Source: JAAYAN01 sp964437215
GTDB lineage: Bacteria > Bacteroidota > Ignavibacteria > Ignavibacteriales > Melioribacteraceae
Assembly: GCA_964437215.1 (NCBI GenBank)
Contig: CAYTFZ010000070.1
Coordinates: 1 to 14,603 of the forward strand
Direction of reading: 5' to 3'
Length of the DNA: 14,603 nt
Shown: piece after piece, positions 6,949 through 13,896 of the stretch
Layout: the number at the start of each line of letters is the position of its first letter
Numbering within the stretch: position 1 is the first letter of the stretch
Notes under the pieces: model-generated
Databases searched by the model: none
What the model was told of the DNA's origin: nothing
Seen by the model: only the letters and a program-made list of their open reading frames with translations
Translations under genes and position numbers: made by a program

Positions 6949-7620
6949 GCCGAAAACGGAACTATCGATACGCTTTATATCCTTGCAGAAAAAATGACTG
7001 CCATACAGGATTCTTCGCAGCGGATTATTGCCGAAGATTCGGTGAAAATTTTGCGCGGAACATTTTCGGGAAGGAACTCCAAATCGTATTATTTCCGAGA
7101 TGAAGAAAAAATATATATGCCCCGCCAAAAAGAGGACAAGGAACCGCCGGTTATGTGGTATAATTATTCGCAGCTTTCGGGAGATACAATTTTTATCTAT
7201 CTTGAAAAGAACGAATTAAAAAAAATGGATATAATCAAAAATGGTCTGATTATTTCGCAGAATGCTAATTACCTGTATCGTTTCGATCAGATTTCAGGCG
7301 ACCGTATTAAAATGTTTTTTGAAGACCGGAAGCTGAAGCGCACCGATATTGACGGAAGCGTTTTAAGCATTTATTATATGTTCGAAAAGGAAGAAGAAAA
7401 CGGACTTATAAAATCAAGTTCCCAAAATGCAGTAATATTTTTTAATGATACAACAATTATTGACGTAAAACTTTACGGTATGCCGGTAAGCGAGTATCAT
7501 CCCGAAAATCTTGTAATAAATAACGAGCAGTCTTTCACGCTCCCGAAATTTATAATATACAGCGGCAGACCTGATAAAGCATTTATTAAAAAAAGACAAG
7601 AGATTTATGAACGGAAATAA
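6949..7620 (+). CDS. lptA: LptA/OstA-like protein, C-terminal part (after assembly gap)
   Basis: There are 223 codons in an open frame continuing from the gap to a TAA. The N-terminal portion keeps the repeating beta pattern (IDTLYILAEKMTAIQDSSQ, IIAEDSVKILRGTFSGRNSK). The remainder has further strands in which SGDTIFIYLE and SGDRIKMFFEDRKLKRTDI recur as related units. Together with the N-terminal piece the protein has more than 360 residues, about twice E. coli LptA. That matches the longer OstA-like proteins of Bacteroidota-related bacteria, which may span more of the periplasm or combine LptA-like and LptD N-domain-like functions (inference). Its end overlaps lptB by 14 nt. A separate upstream start inside this fragment is not supported. 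Confidence 0.82.
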   Translation, partial: AENGTIDTLYILAEKMTAIQDSSQRIIAEDSVKILRGTFSGRNSKSYYFRDEEKIYMPRQKEDKEPPVMWYNYSQLSGDTIFIYLEKNELKKMDIIKNGLIISQNANYLYRFDQISGDRIKMFFEDRKLKRTDIDGSVLSIYYMFEKEEENGLIKSSSQNAVIFFNDTTIIDVKLYGMPVSEYHPENLVINNEQSFTLPKFIIYSGRPDKAFIKKRQEIYERK

Positions 7621-8359
7621 CAAGGTTCTTTCGCTCCGAAGCGAGGGACTAATTAAAACATATCGGAAAAGAAACGTTGTAAATGATGTTTCTGTTGGAG
7701 TTAAACAAGGTGAAATAGTCGGACTTCTTGGTCCTAACGGAGCAGGAAAAACCACAACATTTTATATGATTGTAGGAATGATTCAGCCGGACGGCGGAAG
7801 AGTATTTTTGGATGAAACCGAAATTACCGGCGAACCTATGTATAAAAGGGCCCAAATGGGAATCGGCTATCTTCCGCAGGAAGCTTCGGTTTTCAGGAAA
7901 TTAAGCGTGGAAGATAACATCATGGCTGTTCTTCAGATGCGTAAATTAAGCCGCGAAGAACGGAATGACAAGATGGAAAGACTTCTTACAGATTTAAATA
8001 TCACACATATCCGAAAATCGATGGGCTATCAATTAAGCGGCGGAGAACGGCGCAGAACAGAGATCGCAAGGGCGCTTGCTACCGATCCGAAATTTATCCT
8101 TTTAGATGAACCTTTTGCAGGAGTTGACCCCATTGCAGTTGAAGATATAATGACGATTGTTGCAAACCTTAAAAACAGAAATATCGGTATTCTTATTACT
8201 GATCATAACGTCCACGAAACTTTAAGCATTGTAGATAATGGGTATATCCTCATAGAAGGTAAAATTTTCCGTAATGGAACTGCAGAAGAACTTGCTAACG
8301 ACGAGCAGGTGCGCAAGCTTTATCTTGGAGAGAAATTCAAGTTAGAAAGATATGAGTAA
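7607..8359 (+). CDS. lptB: LPS export ABC transporter ATPase LptB
   Basis: LptB is the cytoplasmic ATPase that, with the membrane subunits LptF and LptG, extracts LPS from the inner membrane. The 250-residue protein has Walker A GPNGAGKTT at 42-50, the Q-loop in YLPQEAS (Gln91), signature LSGGE at 143-147, Walker B ILLDE at 164-168 and the switch His200 in ITDHNV. SGGERRRTEIARALA and LLDEPFAGVDPIAVEDI are typical of LptB rather than of branched-chain amino acid ATPases. The start lies 14 nt inside lptA. lptF and lptG are not in the window, as is common because they usually lie elsewhere. It is the last gene of the series; about 150 nt of AT-rich sequence without a gene follows, where I see no strong hairpin-plus-T-run terminator. 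Confidence 0.96.
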   Translation: MNGNNKVLSLRSEGLIKTYRKRNVVNDVSVGVKQGEIVGLLGPNGAGKTTTFYMIVGMIQPDGGRVFLDETEITGEPMYKRAQMGIGYLPQEASVFRKLSVEDNIMAVLQMRKLSREERNDKMERLLTDLNITHIRKSMGYQLSGGERRRTEIARALATDPKFILLDEPFAGVDPIAVEDIMTIVANLKNRNIGILITDHNVHETLSIVDNGYILIEGKIFRNGTAEELANDEQVRKLYLGEKFKLERYE

Positions 8360-8507
8360 TTCCAGCTTTTGCAGAGAAATGTTTTTTATATAAAAGTATA
8401 TTTACATTTCGATATTACCATTTGTTAATTTTCCTATTTAAATATTTCTTTTTATAAATATTTTCTTATTTTTTGTATAAATAAATAAACCTTTATTTAA
8501 AACTTTT

Positions 8508-9644
8508 GTGAATAAATTCAGACATAAAGTGTTTTGCGGTCTCGAAGGTCTTCTTGAGTTTTATGATATTTGGAACCGTACCGTGCAGGAAGATGAAGCA
8601 ACTGATATTACTCATCTTCCTATTTGGTATAAAGTATTTTTTTCCACTGTAGAAAAAAACAGTCACCATTTTTATTTTATCACCCTCTGGGAAGATGAAA
8701 ATAAACTTCTTGCTGTTGTTCCGCTAAAAACATCTCTATTCAGGTATTTCGGCATAAGTTTAAAATCCATCGAACTGCCCTTTCACGAGGAATTAAACTA
8801 CAGGGATATCTATATTAACAAGCAAGCTGATAAAGATGAAATCGTAAAGCAAATTTGGAATGCGCTTTATTCGTTTAATCAAAAATGGGATGTGTTTGTC
8901 TGCCTTTACTATCATTCACCTTCATATTTATCAGGTTTGTTAAACTCTTTTCCCGGTAAGTTTAAACTGGCAAAAGAAAGCAGCAGAATAGATTACATTG
9001 AAAGTCCCGGTTACCAAGCGCTTATGGATTCAAAGCCTAAAAAATTCTGCCGAAATCTTTCGCGTTTAGACAGGAAAATACATTCCGAGAAAAAGGTTGA
9101 TTTTATTTACGAAGAAACAGAAGGGACTGTAAACAATCTTTTTTATTCCTTTCTTGAACTGGAAGCTTCGGGATGGAAAGGAAAAAAAGGGAAATGTTCG
9201 GCAATTTTATGCAACCGGGATCTTACGAATTATTACATCGGATTGATGAATGAAAAGGATGCCGGACTTAAATTTGATGTGAATATTTTAAAAGCGGATA
9301 ATAACTGTATTGGCGGTTTGCTTGGCGTAATTTATAAAGATCTTCATTACTCTATAAAAATAGCATACAACCAAGATTATTGCGAGTTTTCTCCCGGACA
9401 AATACTTTATAATTACAGCTTAAAACGGCATCTTGACGATATGTCTCTTAAATCAAGCAATTTTATGTCAGGGTTTAACTGGCAAATTCCCTGGCGAACA
9501 GGTTTTTTCCCTACTTATAATGGAATGTTTTTTAAAACCTCGACAAAGGCATTTTTTGTTTTTCTCCTTGTAATATCTGTCTGTAAGTTGAAAATACTGT
9601 TGGATAAAATAAAATCAATCCGGAAAAAAGAAACACAAAATTAG
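8508..9644 (+). CDS. GNAT/FemAB-like acyltransferase (CelD/BcsL type)
   Basis: The 378-residue protein resembles the GNAT-like BioF2/CelD acyltransferase family (PF13480). An N-terminal GNAT-like half (about 1-150) contains FITLWEDENKLLAVVPLK and the segment ELPFHEELNYRDIY. The acyltransferase half has KFCRNLSRLDRKIHSEKKVDF, LELEASGWKGKKG, CIGGLLGVIYKDLHYSIKIAY and CEFSPGQILYNYSLK. Family members acylate sugars or amino groups in exopolysaccharide and cell-envelope pathways; no substrate can be assigned. It is soluble apart from one hydrophobic stretch near the C-terminus (AFFVFLLVISVCKLKILL), which may anchor it. The start is a GTG without an obvious ribosome binding site, so its exact position is uncertain. 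It lies 148 nt beyond lptB and 62 nt before the DUF418 gene, so it may be a separate transcription unit. Confidence 0.72.
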   Translation: MNKFRHKVFCGLEGLLEFYDIWNRTVQEDEATDITHLPIWYKVFFSTVEKNSHHFYFITLWEDENKLLAVVPLKTSLFRYFGISLKSIELPFHEELNYRDIYINKQADKDEIVKQIWNALYSFNQKWDVFVCLYYHSPSYLSGLLNSFPGKFKLAKESSRIDYIESPGYQALMDSKPKKFCRNLSRLDRKIHSEKKVDFIYEETEGTVNNLFYSFLELEASGWKGKKGKCSAILCNRDLTNYYIGLMNEKDAGLKFDVNILKADNNCIGGLLGVIYKDLHYSIKIAYNQDYCEFSPGQILYNYSLKRHLDDMSLKSSNFMSGFNWQIPWRTGFFPTYNGMFFKTSTKAFFVFLLVISVCKLKILLDKIKSIRKKETQN

Positions 9645-9706
9645 AATGCTCTTGAGAGGGATTTTTCTTTTTAATCTGTATTTAAACCAAACATTGGAAT
9701 AATTTT

Positions 9707-10876
9707 ATGAATCCTTCTTCTGCCCGCCTTCACGTCGTAGATGCACTCCGCGGCTTTGCAATTGTATCGATTATGCTTCTGCATAACCTCGAACATTTCG
9801 ACTATTATTTTATTCCCGCAGGTTTACCTGTTTGGATGCAGACTTTAGACAGTTTCATTATGGACAGTATGTTTTTTCTGTTCGGGGGAAAATCGTATGC
9901 GATTTTTGCACTTCTTTTCGGCTTAACATTTTTTATTCAATCGGATAATCAGGAGAAAAAAGGGAAAGATTTCAGACTGAGATTTGCCTGGAGACTGGTT
10001 CTGCTTTTATTATTCGGCTTAATAAACTCGGCATTTTACGAAGGCGATATCCTTATGATTTACGCCGCCTTAGGATTTTCTCTTATTCCGGTTGCAAAAC
10101 TTAATAATAAAGTTGTGTTTATAATTGCTGCGGTTTTTATGTTTCAACCTTATGAGTGGATAAATTTTATCTGGGGTATCCAAAACCCGAATGCAGTATT
10201 AGCTGACCCCGGCTCGTGGGCATATTTCGGAAATATGAAAGAATATATTGAAGGAAATTCAATTATAAATACTCTTTTCGGTAATCTTACAAACGGAAGA
10301 AAAGCTATAATTTTATGGAATTGGGAAAACGGACGTTTTTTTCAGACAATATCTTTGTTTATGCTTGGAATGTTAGCCGGACGAAAATTTCTTTTTAAAA
10401 TTTCTGACGAAAATAAAAAGTTTTGGAAGACTGTTTTAATTGTTTCAGCCATTGCTTTTATTCCGCTATTTATAATAAAAGACAGTCTTGGCAGCTGGAT
10501 TGAAAGCGAAGCAATTAAGCGTCCTTTATTAACAATCGAAACAACGTGGTCGAATCTTGCATTTATGTTTATTCTGGTTTCGGGCTTTGTGCTTTTGTTT
10601 CAGACAAAAGTTTTTTACCGCATTCTGAATGTTTTTTCTTCTTACGGAAAAATGAGCTTGTCAAACTACATAATTCAATCAATTATCGGTTCATTCATCT
10701 ATTACGGATTTGGTTTGGGTTTATATAAATATACCGGAGCAACATATTGTTTGCTGATAGGGATTGCCCTTGCAATTTTACAGGGATTTTTCAGCAGCTG
10801 GTGGATGAAAAATCATAAACAAGGACCATTGGAAACTATCTGGCACAAATTAACCTGGATTGGAAGCGGAAAGTAA
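9707..10876 (+). CDS. DUF418-domain integral membrane protein (YeiB-like)
   Basis: The 389-residue protein has about ten membrane helices. It opens with RLHVVDALRGFAIVSIMLLHN, the first-helix motif of YeiB-like proteins, followed by FFLFGGKSYAIFALLFGLTF. The C-terminal third (about 230-385) carries the DUF418 domain: LTIETTWSNLAFMFILVSGF, YGKMSLSNYIIQSIIGSFIYYG and GPLETIWHKLTW. The family is uncharacterised but distantly resembles membrane acyltransferases such as acyltransferase-3 and DUF1624, so transfer of an acyl group onto an envelope component is a reasonable guess and no more. The ATG at 9707 is the natural start, with GGA about 10 nt upstream. It converges on the small minus-strand gene at 10985, with a hairpin in the 108-nt gap between. 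Confidence 0.88.
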   Translation: MNPSSARLHVVDALRGFAIVSIMLLHNLEHFDYYFIPAGLPVWMQTLDSFIMDSMFFLFGGKSYAIFALLFGLTFFIQSDNQEKKGKDFRLRFAWRLVLLLLFGLINSAFYEGDILMIYAALGFSLIPVAKLNNKVVFIIAAVFMFQPYEWINFIWGIQNPNAVLADPGSWAYFGNMKEYIEGNSIINTLFGNLTNGRKAIILWNWENGRFFQTISLFMLGMLAGRKFLFKISDENKKFWKTVLIVSAIAFIPLFIIKDSLGSWIESEAIKRPLLTIETTWSNLAFMFILVSGFVLLFQTKVFYRILNVFSSYGKMSLSNYIIQSIIGSFIYYGFGLGLYKYTGATYCLLIGIALAILQGFFSSWWMKNHKQGPLETIWHKLTWIGSGK

Positions 10877-10932
10877 ATTGTTTTTGCTGTCAGTAGCTAA
10901 CCTTACAGCGGTCAATTACAATATTCCGGGAC

Positions 10933-10950
10933 GTCAGGTTCTGGCCTGAC
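10933..10950. terminator. Hairpin between convergent genes
   Basis: GTCAGG (10933-10938) and CCTGAC (10945-10950) form a perfect 6-bp stem around TTCTGG. An alternative register pairs TCAGGT with ACCTGA. It sits between the convergent ends of the DUF418 gene and the 88-residue gene. No T-run follows on either strand, so it may be a weak bidirectional terminator or a copy of a dispersed palindromic repeat. It is much more GC-rich than its surroundings. Confidence 0.4.
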
Positions 10951-10984
10951 CTGAAATAGAAATAAGATACTGTTGCAAAACTAA

Positions 10985-11251
10985 TTATTTAAACAGTAAT
11001 ATCATTGCTTCTTTTGCCGTTACTACTTCTTTTATTTCAACTTTTTCGTAGTATGGTTTCCACATCGAAAATTTATGCTCAAATTCTTCAAAATCTTTAA
11101 CGTTCCAATAACTTATTCCAACTGATGGATCTTCTTTTTCGCAGTATGTTTCACTTATAATGGCTGATCTGTCTAACTGATTCGACATTAGTTTTTCACC
11201 GAATATTTTAAGCGTTTCAATTTTAACTTTCACTTTAATCTGAATTATCAT
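10985..11251 (-). CDS. Small protein of unknown function, ferredoxin-like alpha/beta fold suspected
   Basis: I do not recognise this 88-residue protein with certainty. It starts with a strand-like stretch (MIIQIKVKVKIE), then a helix (TLKIFGEKLM), a strand (SVGISYWNVKD) and a helix with FEEFEHKFSMWKPYYEKVE. It ends KEVVTAKEAMILL. This beta-alpha-beta-beta-alpha-beta order, with SYWNV followed by a helix and a PYY-x-x-VE strand, resembles small dimeric alpha/beta-barrel proteins of the muconolactone-isomerase or ABM kind, but I see no catalytic signature. One cysteine (YCEKED) is present, and there is no signal peptide. AGAGGG lies 7 nt before the ATG, so the start is good. A perfect palindrome about 40 nt upstream may control it. 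Confidence 0.65.
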   Translation of the reverse strand: MIIQIKVKVKIETLKIFGEKLMSNQLDRSAIISETYCEKEDPSVGISYWNVKDFEEFEHKFSMWKPYYEKVEIKEVVTAKEAMILLFK

Positions 11252-11291
11252 TGAATTTCCCTCTTATTAAATATAACAACTAATTGAATGC

Positions 11292-11309
11292 TAACGGTTT
11301 TTACCGTTA
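11292..11309. promoter_or_regulatory. Perfect palindrome TAACGGT-TTTT-ACCGTTA
   Basis: TAACGGT at 11292-11298 and ACCGTTA at 11303-11309 are exact inverted repeats around TTTT. The site is about 40 nt upstream of the minus-strand gene starting at 11251 and about 90 nt downstream of the cytochrome gene. It could be a regulator operator or a terminator hairpin for the cytochrome gene. No T-run follows on the minus strand, which makes a simple terminator less likely. Confidence 0.4.
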
Positions 11310-11399
11310 TTATTCTGCCCTTAAAATAGGAATAAAATAAACACTTTCCTAATTTTTACAGGATTCTGCTAATTAATAATATCAAAGCAAACGCAAATT

Positions 11400-11633
11400 C
11401 TACTTATCTTCTTTTTTTTCCTTATGAATATCATGACAGTTTGTACAATTGCTATACTTCTTAGCATTCTTCTCATGCGATTTAGGAAAAGGTTCTATAC
11501 CTGTTTGACTGTGACAGGTTTTACAGTCTGTACGGTTATTGCCTGGGTGCGATTCCGCAGAATTACAACCGGCAAATAATACAATAACAACTAATAAATA
11601 AACTGCATACTGAAAAAAAAGCTTTGTTTTCAT
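11400..11633 (-). CDS. Small di-haem c-type cytochrome lipoprotein
   Basis: The 77-residue protein has a signal peptide (basic start MKTK, hydrophobic core to residue 20) ending LFAGC, so Cys23 is the likely lipid anchor. The mature part is only about 55 residues. It carries two haem-binding CXXCH motifs: CKTCH at 37-41 and CTNCH at 63-67. Additional histidines at 29, 53 and 70 could be the distal ligands of bis-His haems. Such proteins act as electron carriers at the membrane surface; the partner cannot be named, since no oxidase or reductase gene is in the window. AAGGA lies about 7 nt before the ATG. The C-terminus is Lys/Glu-rich (HKEKKEDK). Upstream is a region with an assembly gap, so a cotranscribed neighbour may be hidden. 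Small NapB-like or multihaem cytochrome fragments share these motifs, but this one looks complete. Confidence 0.85.
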   Translation of the reverse strand: MKTKLFFQYAVYLLVVIVLFAGCNSAESHPGNNRTDCKTCHSQTGIEPFPKSHEKNAKKYSNCTNCHDIHKEKKEDK

Positions 11634-11919
11634 TTTATTCCTTAATTTAAACTATTTGTGCATCACTACTTTTTTATATAACTGACATCTAAAAAAGAAT
11701 GCCGATTAGCTGCAACCGCTTTTTATTTATTAAATATTCTNNNNNNNNNNNNNNNNNNNNNNNNNNNNNNNNNNNNNNNNNNNNNNNNNNNNNNNNNNNN
11801 NNNNNNNNNNNNNNNNNNNNNNNNNNNNNNNNNNNNNNNNGGAATAGATTTGTATTTTTAAGTGAACTTCTTTTTCCTTAATGCTGATTTCGCATCCGGT
11901 TTAATTTCTTAAAGCCGGT
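11634..11919. other. Intergenic region with 100-N assembly gap (11741-11840)
   Basis: The run of exactly 100 N is a placeholder for unknown sequence. The flanks (11634-11740 and 11841-11919) are AT-rich, and I see no gene in them on either strand. An open frame that spans the N run is an artefact. Because the gap length is unknown, a small gene between modC and the cytochrome gene cannot be excluded. Confidence 0.9.
11896..11918 (-). terminator. Hairpin just after modC, possible terminator
   Basis: CCGGTTTAA (11896-11904) can pair with TTAAAGCCGG (11909-11918) around TTTC, with one bulged G. It begins two bases beyond the modC stop. No T-run follows on the minus strand, so it is at best a weak or factor-assisted terminator or an mRNA 3'-end stabiliser. 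Confidence 0.35.
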
Positions 11920-12807
11920 TCATTTTAGTTTGCTTATAATAGGGTTAAAAGCTTTTGTAAAAACCAGAACGCTGTCGCCCATTTTCAAATTTTCAATATC
12001 ATCGGCAAAGGCAATAACCTTAATAATCTGGTTACCGCCCGAAATAACTGTGACAATATAAAAAGTTTCCTGCGGTTCAATTCTTGCGACAATTCCTGTA
12101 ATCTGCACTTTCCCGCTTACACTTTTATCCGAAAAAACATCTTCGGGTTTTCCGCAGCGGCTAATTAAGCCTTTTTCAATGCAAATAACTTTTGTGGAAA
12201 GTTTAAATACTTCAGCAAGGTCGTGACTTACCATAATTGTTGTTGCACCCGACAATTTATGCGCAACTGCAATTTCATCCTGAAGCAGAGTTCTCATTTC
12301 GGCATCGAGAGCGGAAAGAGGTTCATCAAGCAGCAATAACTTTGGCTTACGGGCTAAAGCGCGAGCTAATGCCACACGCTGTTTTTGTCCGCCGGATAGC
12401 CCGCCGGGTTTGTTCTTTTTAAATTCGGTTAACCCGAATATTTCAATTAGTTCTTTTACTTTTCCGGTATCTTTTACAGGCTGCCCGAATTGTATATTTT
12501 GCTCTACTGTCATATTGGGAAATAATGCAAAGTCCTGAAACATCAGACTTATATTTCTTTCCTGCGGCGGAATATTTATTCTTCTTTCTGAATCGAACCA
12601 TACTTTTCCGCCAAACACAATTTTTCCCCTGTCAGGATTTAATAAGCCCGCGAGAATTCTTAAAAGAGTAGTTTTACCCGCTCCCGAGGGACCGAAAAGT
12701 GCCACAAGTTCACCTGCATCAATTTCGGTTTTAACTGTTAAATTAGTTTTACCGTTGGAAGTGAGCAACATTTTCTCAATATCAATATGTATTACTTCAT
12801 TTTCCAT
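11920..12807 (-). CDS. modC: Molybdate ABC transporter ATPase ModC (short, single TOBE)
   Basis: ModC energises molybdate import through ModB at the inner membrane. The 295-residue protein has Walker A GPSGAGKT at 39-46, Q-loop MFQDFALFP (Gln91), signature LSGGQ at 137-141, Walker B LLLLDE at 157-162 and His195 in VSHDLAEVF. Its C-terminal extension (about 233-294, GKVQITGIVARIE to LVFTKAFNPI) is the length of one TOBE domain. E. coli ModC is about 350 residues and has two Mop modules. The start overlaps the modB end by 16 nt. Sulfate or other oxyanion transporters share the ATPase, but the neighbouring ModA-like and Mop proteins favour molybdate, with tungstate possible. Confidence 0.9.
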   Translation of the reverse strand: MENEVIHIDIEKMLLTSNGKTNLTVKTEIDAGELVALFGPSGAGKTTLLRILAGLLNPDRGKIVFGGKVWFDSERRINIPPQERNISLMFQDFALFPNMTVEQNIQFGQPVKDTGKVKELIEIFGLTEFKKNKPGGLSGGQKQRVALARALARKPKLLLLDEPLSALDAEMRTLLQDEIAVAHKLSGATTIMVSHDLAEVFKLSTKVICIEKGLISRCGKPEDVFSDKSVSGKVQITGIVARIEPQETFYIVTVISGGNQIIKVIAFADDIENLKMGDSVLVFTKAFNPIISKLK

Positions 12808-13472
12808 ATATTACTTTTTTTGTTAACGCTGTAAATTGTAGTTAAAAGAACCAGTGAAATAAGAAACAGAATAAGCGCGTACTGATTTGCAGTTGAAAAA
12901 TTTAATGCTTGAACCTCATCGTAAATTGCTATTGAAGCCACCCGCGTTTCGCCCGGCATATTTCCGCCAACCATAAGCACCACCCCGAATTCGCCTATGC
13001 TGTGAGCAAATGTAAGCGCCACAGCTGTTATAATTGAAGATTTTATATTCGGGATTAAAACTCTGAAAAAAGTTACGGTTTTCGATTTTCCCAAAGTGTA
13101 GGCTGCTTCGCGGAAACTTTCCGGTAAAGCAACTAATCCGTTATGAAGCGGCTGTATCATAAAAGGCAGACTAAAAATAACTGAAGCAAGCAGAATTCCT
13201 TCAAATGTAAATGCTAATCGCAGACTAAAAACATCAGCCAGCCACTCCCCAAATAAATTACACGGACTGTAAATTACCAGCGTGTAATAACCAATTACAG
13301 ATGGAGGTAAAACCATCGGCATACTTACCAAAGCTTCAATCAAGGGTTTTATTCTTAACTTTGAATATGTCAGCCAATAAGCTACCGGTAACCCTATAAT
13401 TATAAGTATAATTGTTGTAAATAGCGCCAGTTTAAATGTCAGCATTATTGTTTGGAAAAATTCCTGATCCAT
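12792..13472 (-). CDS. modB: Molybdate ABC transporter permease ModB
   Basis: This is an inner-membrane channel subunit with about five hydrophobic helices, 226 residues from the chosen start. The segment MPMVLPPSVIGYYTLV and the cytoplasmic EAA loop REAAYTLGKSKTVTFFRVLI mark the ModB/CysT-type permeases. AHSIGEFGVVLMVGGNMPGE near the C-terminal side is a ModB hallmark. The frame also opens with an ATG at 13487 (five residues longer), inside the preceding gene. AGGG lies 7 nt before the ATG at 13472, which also follows the upstream stop by one base, so 13472 is preferred. It lies between the di-Mop protein and modC in one operon. Confidence 0.93.
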   Translation of the reverse strand: MDQEFFQTIMLTFKLALFTTIILIIIGLPVAYWLTYSKLRIKPLIEALVSMPMVLPPSVIGYYTLVIYSPCNLFGEWLADVFSLRLAFTFEGILLASVIFSLPFMIQPLHNGLVALPESFREAAYTLGKSKTVTFFRVLIPNIKSSIITAVALTFAHSIGEFGVVLMVGGNMPGETRVASIAIYDEVQALNFSTANQYALILFLISLVLLTTIYSVNKKSNIWKMK

Positions 13473-13473
13473 C

Positions 13474-13884
13474 TTATTTCCCTGCAATTTTCATTAATGA
13501 TATTTCATTCGCTTTAACGAGAGCTTCAATTTCTTCTCCCGCTGCAATTAAAAGTGAATCTGCTGCGCGGGTAGTAACTACTGATTTAATTAAATTTTCT
13601 CCGAATTGAAGAGTAATTTTGCTAAGTAGCTGACCGCGTTCTACACTTATAACTTTACAGTTCATCCTGTTCCTTACGCTGATATGACCTGTTAACTTCT
13701 TGGCTAAAGAAACTTCTGTCTCTTTAAATACAAGATTAACTGATTGTTCTTTTTGTAACCATTCCGGTTTTTCTGCCGATTCAATGAGCAGAGCTGAAAA
13801 GCCCTGCCCGTTGACTTCCAAATCAATCAGCATTACTGCACCCGATTGCTGAATGTTAGTTATTTTACCTGTTAGTTTATTCAT
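13474..13884 (-). CDS. Stand-alone di-Mop (TOBE-TOBE) molybdate-binding protein
   Basis: The 136-residue cytoplasmic protein consists of two tandem Mop/TOBE-like domains and nothing else. The first (about 1-63) begins MNKLTGKITNIQQSGAVMLI and is divergent. The second (about 67-135) is canonical, with ISVRNRMNCKVISVERG, then VVTTRAADSLLIAAGEEIEALVKANEISL. Such molbindins (ModG or Mop proteins) bind molybdate or tungstate at domain interfaces and serve as storage or buffering proteins; assigning that here is family knowledge plus context. It sits between modA (12 nt away) and modB, a position usually without a gene in E. coli-type operons. It may compensate for the reduced C-terminal domain of ModC. 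No DNA-binding domain is present, so it is not ModE. Confidence 0.83.
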   Translation of the reverse strand: MNKLTGKITNIQQSGAVMLIDLEVNGQGFSALLIESAEKPEWLQKEQSVNLVFKETEVSLAKKLTGHISVRNRMNCKVISVERGQLLSKITLQFGENLIKSVVTTRAADSLLIAAGEEIEALVKANEISLMKIAGK

Positions 13885-13896
13885 TTTAATCTGATG

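Noticed and set aside
6727..7128. Minus-strand open frame across the first N run
   Set aside because: It is antisense to lptA, includes the N block and looks like no protein family.
8384..8395. Palindrome TTTTATATAAAA after lptB as a terminator
   Set aside because: It is all A/T and would make a very unstable hairpin. Such strings are expected by chance in this AT-rich spacer.
8360..8507. Search for a tRNA, small RNA or Bacteroidota-type promoter (TAnnTTTG) between lptB and the GNAT gene
   Set aside because: No cloverleaf and no properly spaced promoter elements were seen; only near matches with wrong spacing.
9649..9675. CTCTTGAGAG followed by T-rich sequence as a terminator after the GNAT gene
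   Set aside because: A 4-bp stem with a 2-nt loop cannot form a stable hairpin, and the T-run is interrupted.
11690..11722. Hairpin plus six T on the minus strand upstream of the cytochrome gene as a terminator for a gene in the assembly gap
   Set aside because: The stem is only five pairs with one G-U, and six bases separate it from the T-run. It is too weak to call.
11699..11881. 60-residue plus-strand open frame spanning the second N run
   Set aside because: More than half of it is undefined sequence and the ends show no family features or ribosome binding site. It is an artefact of reading through the gap.
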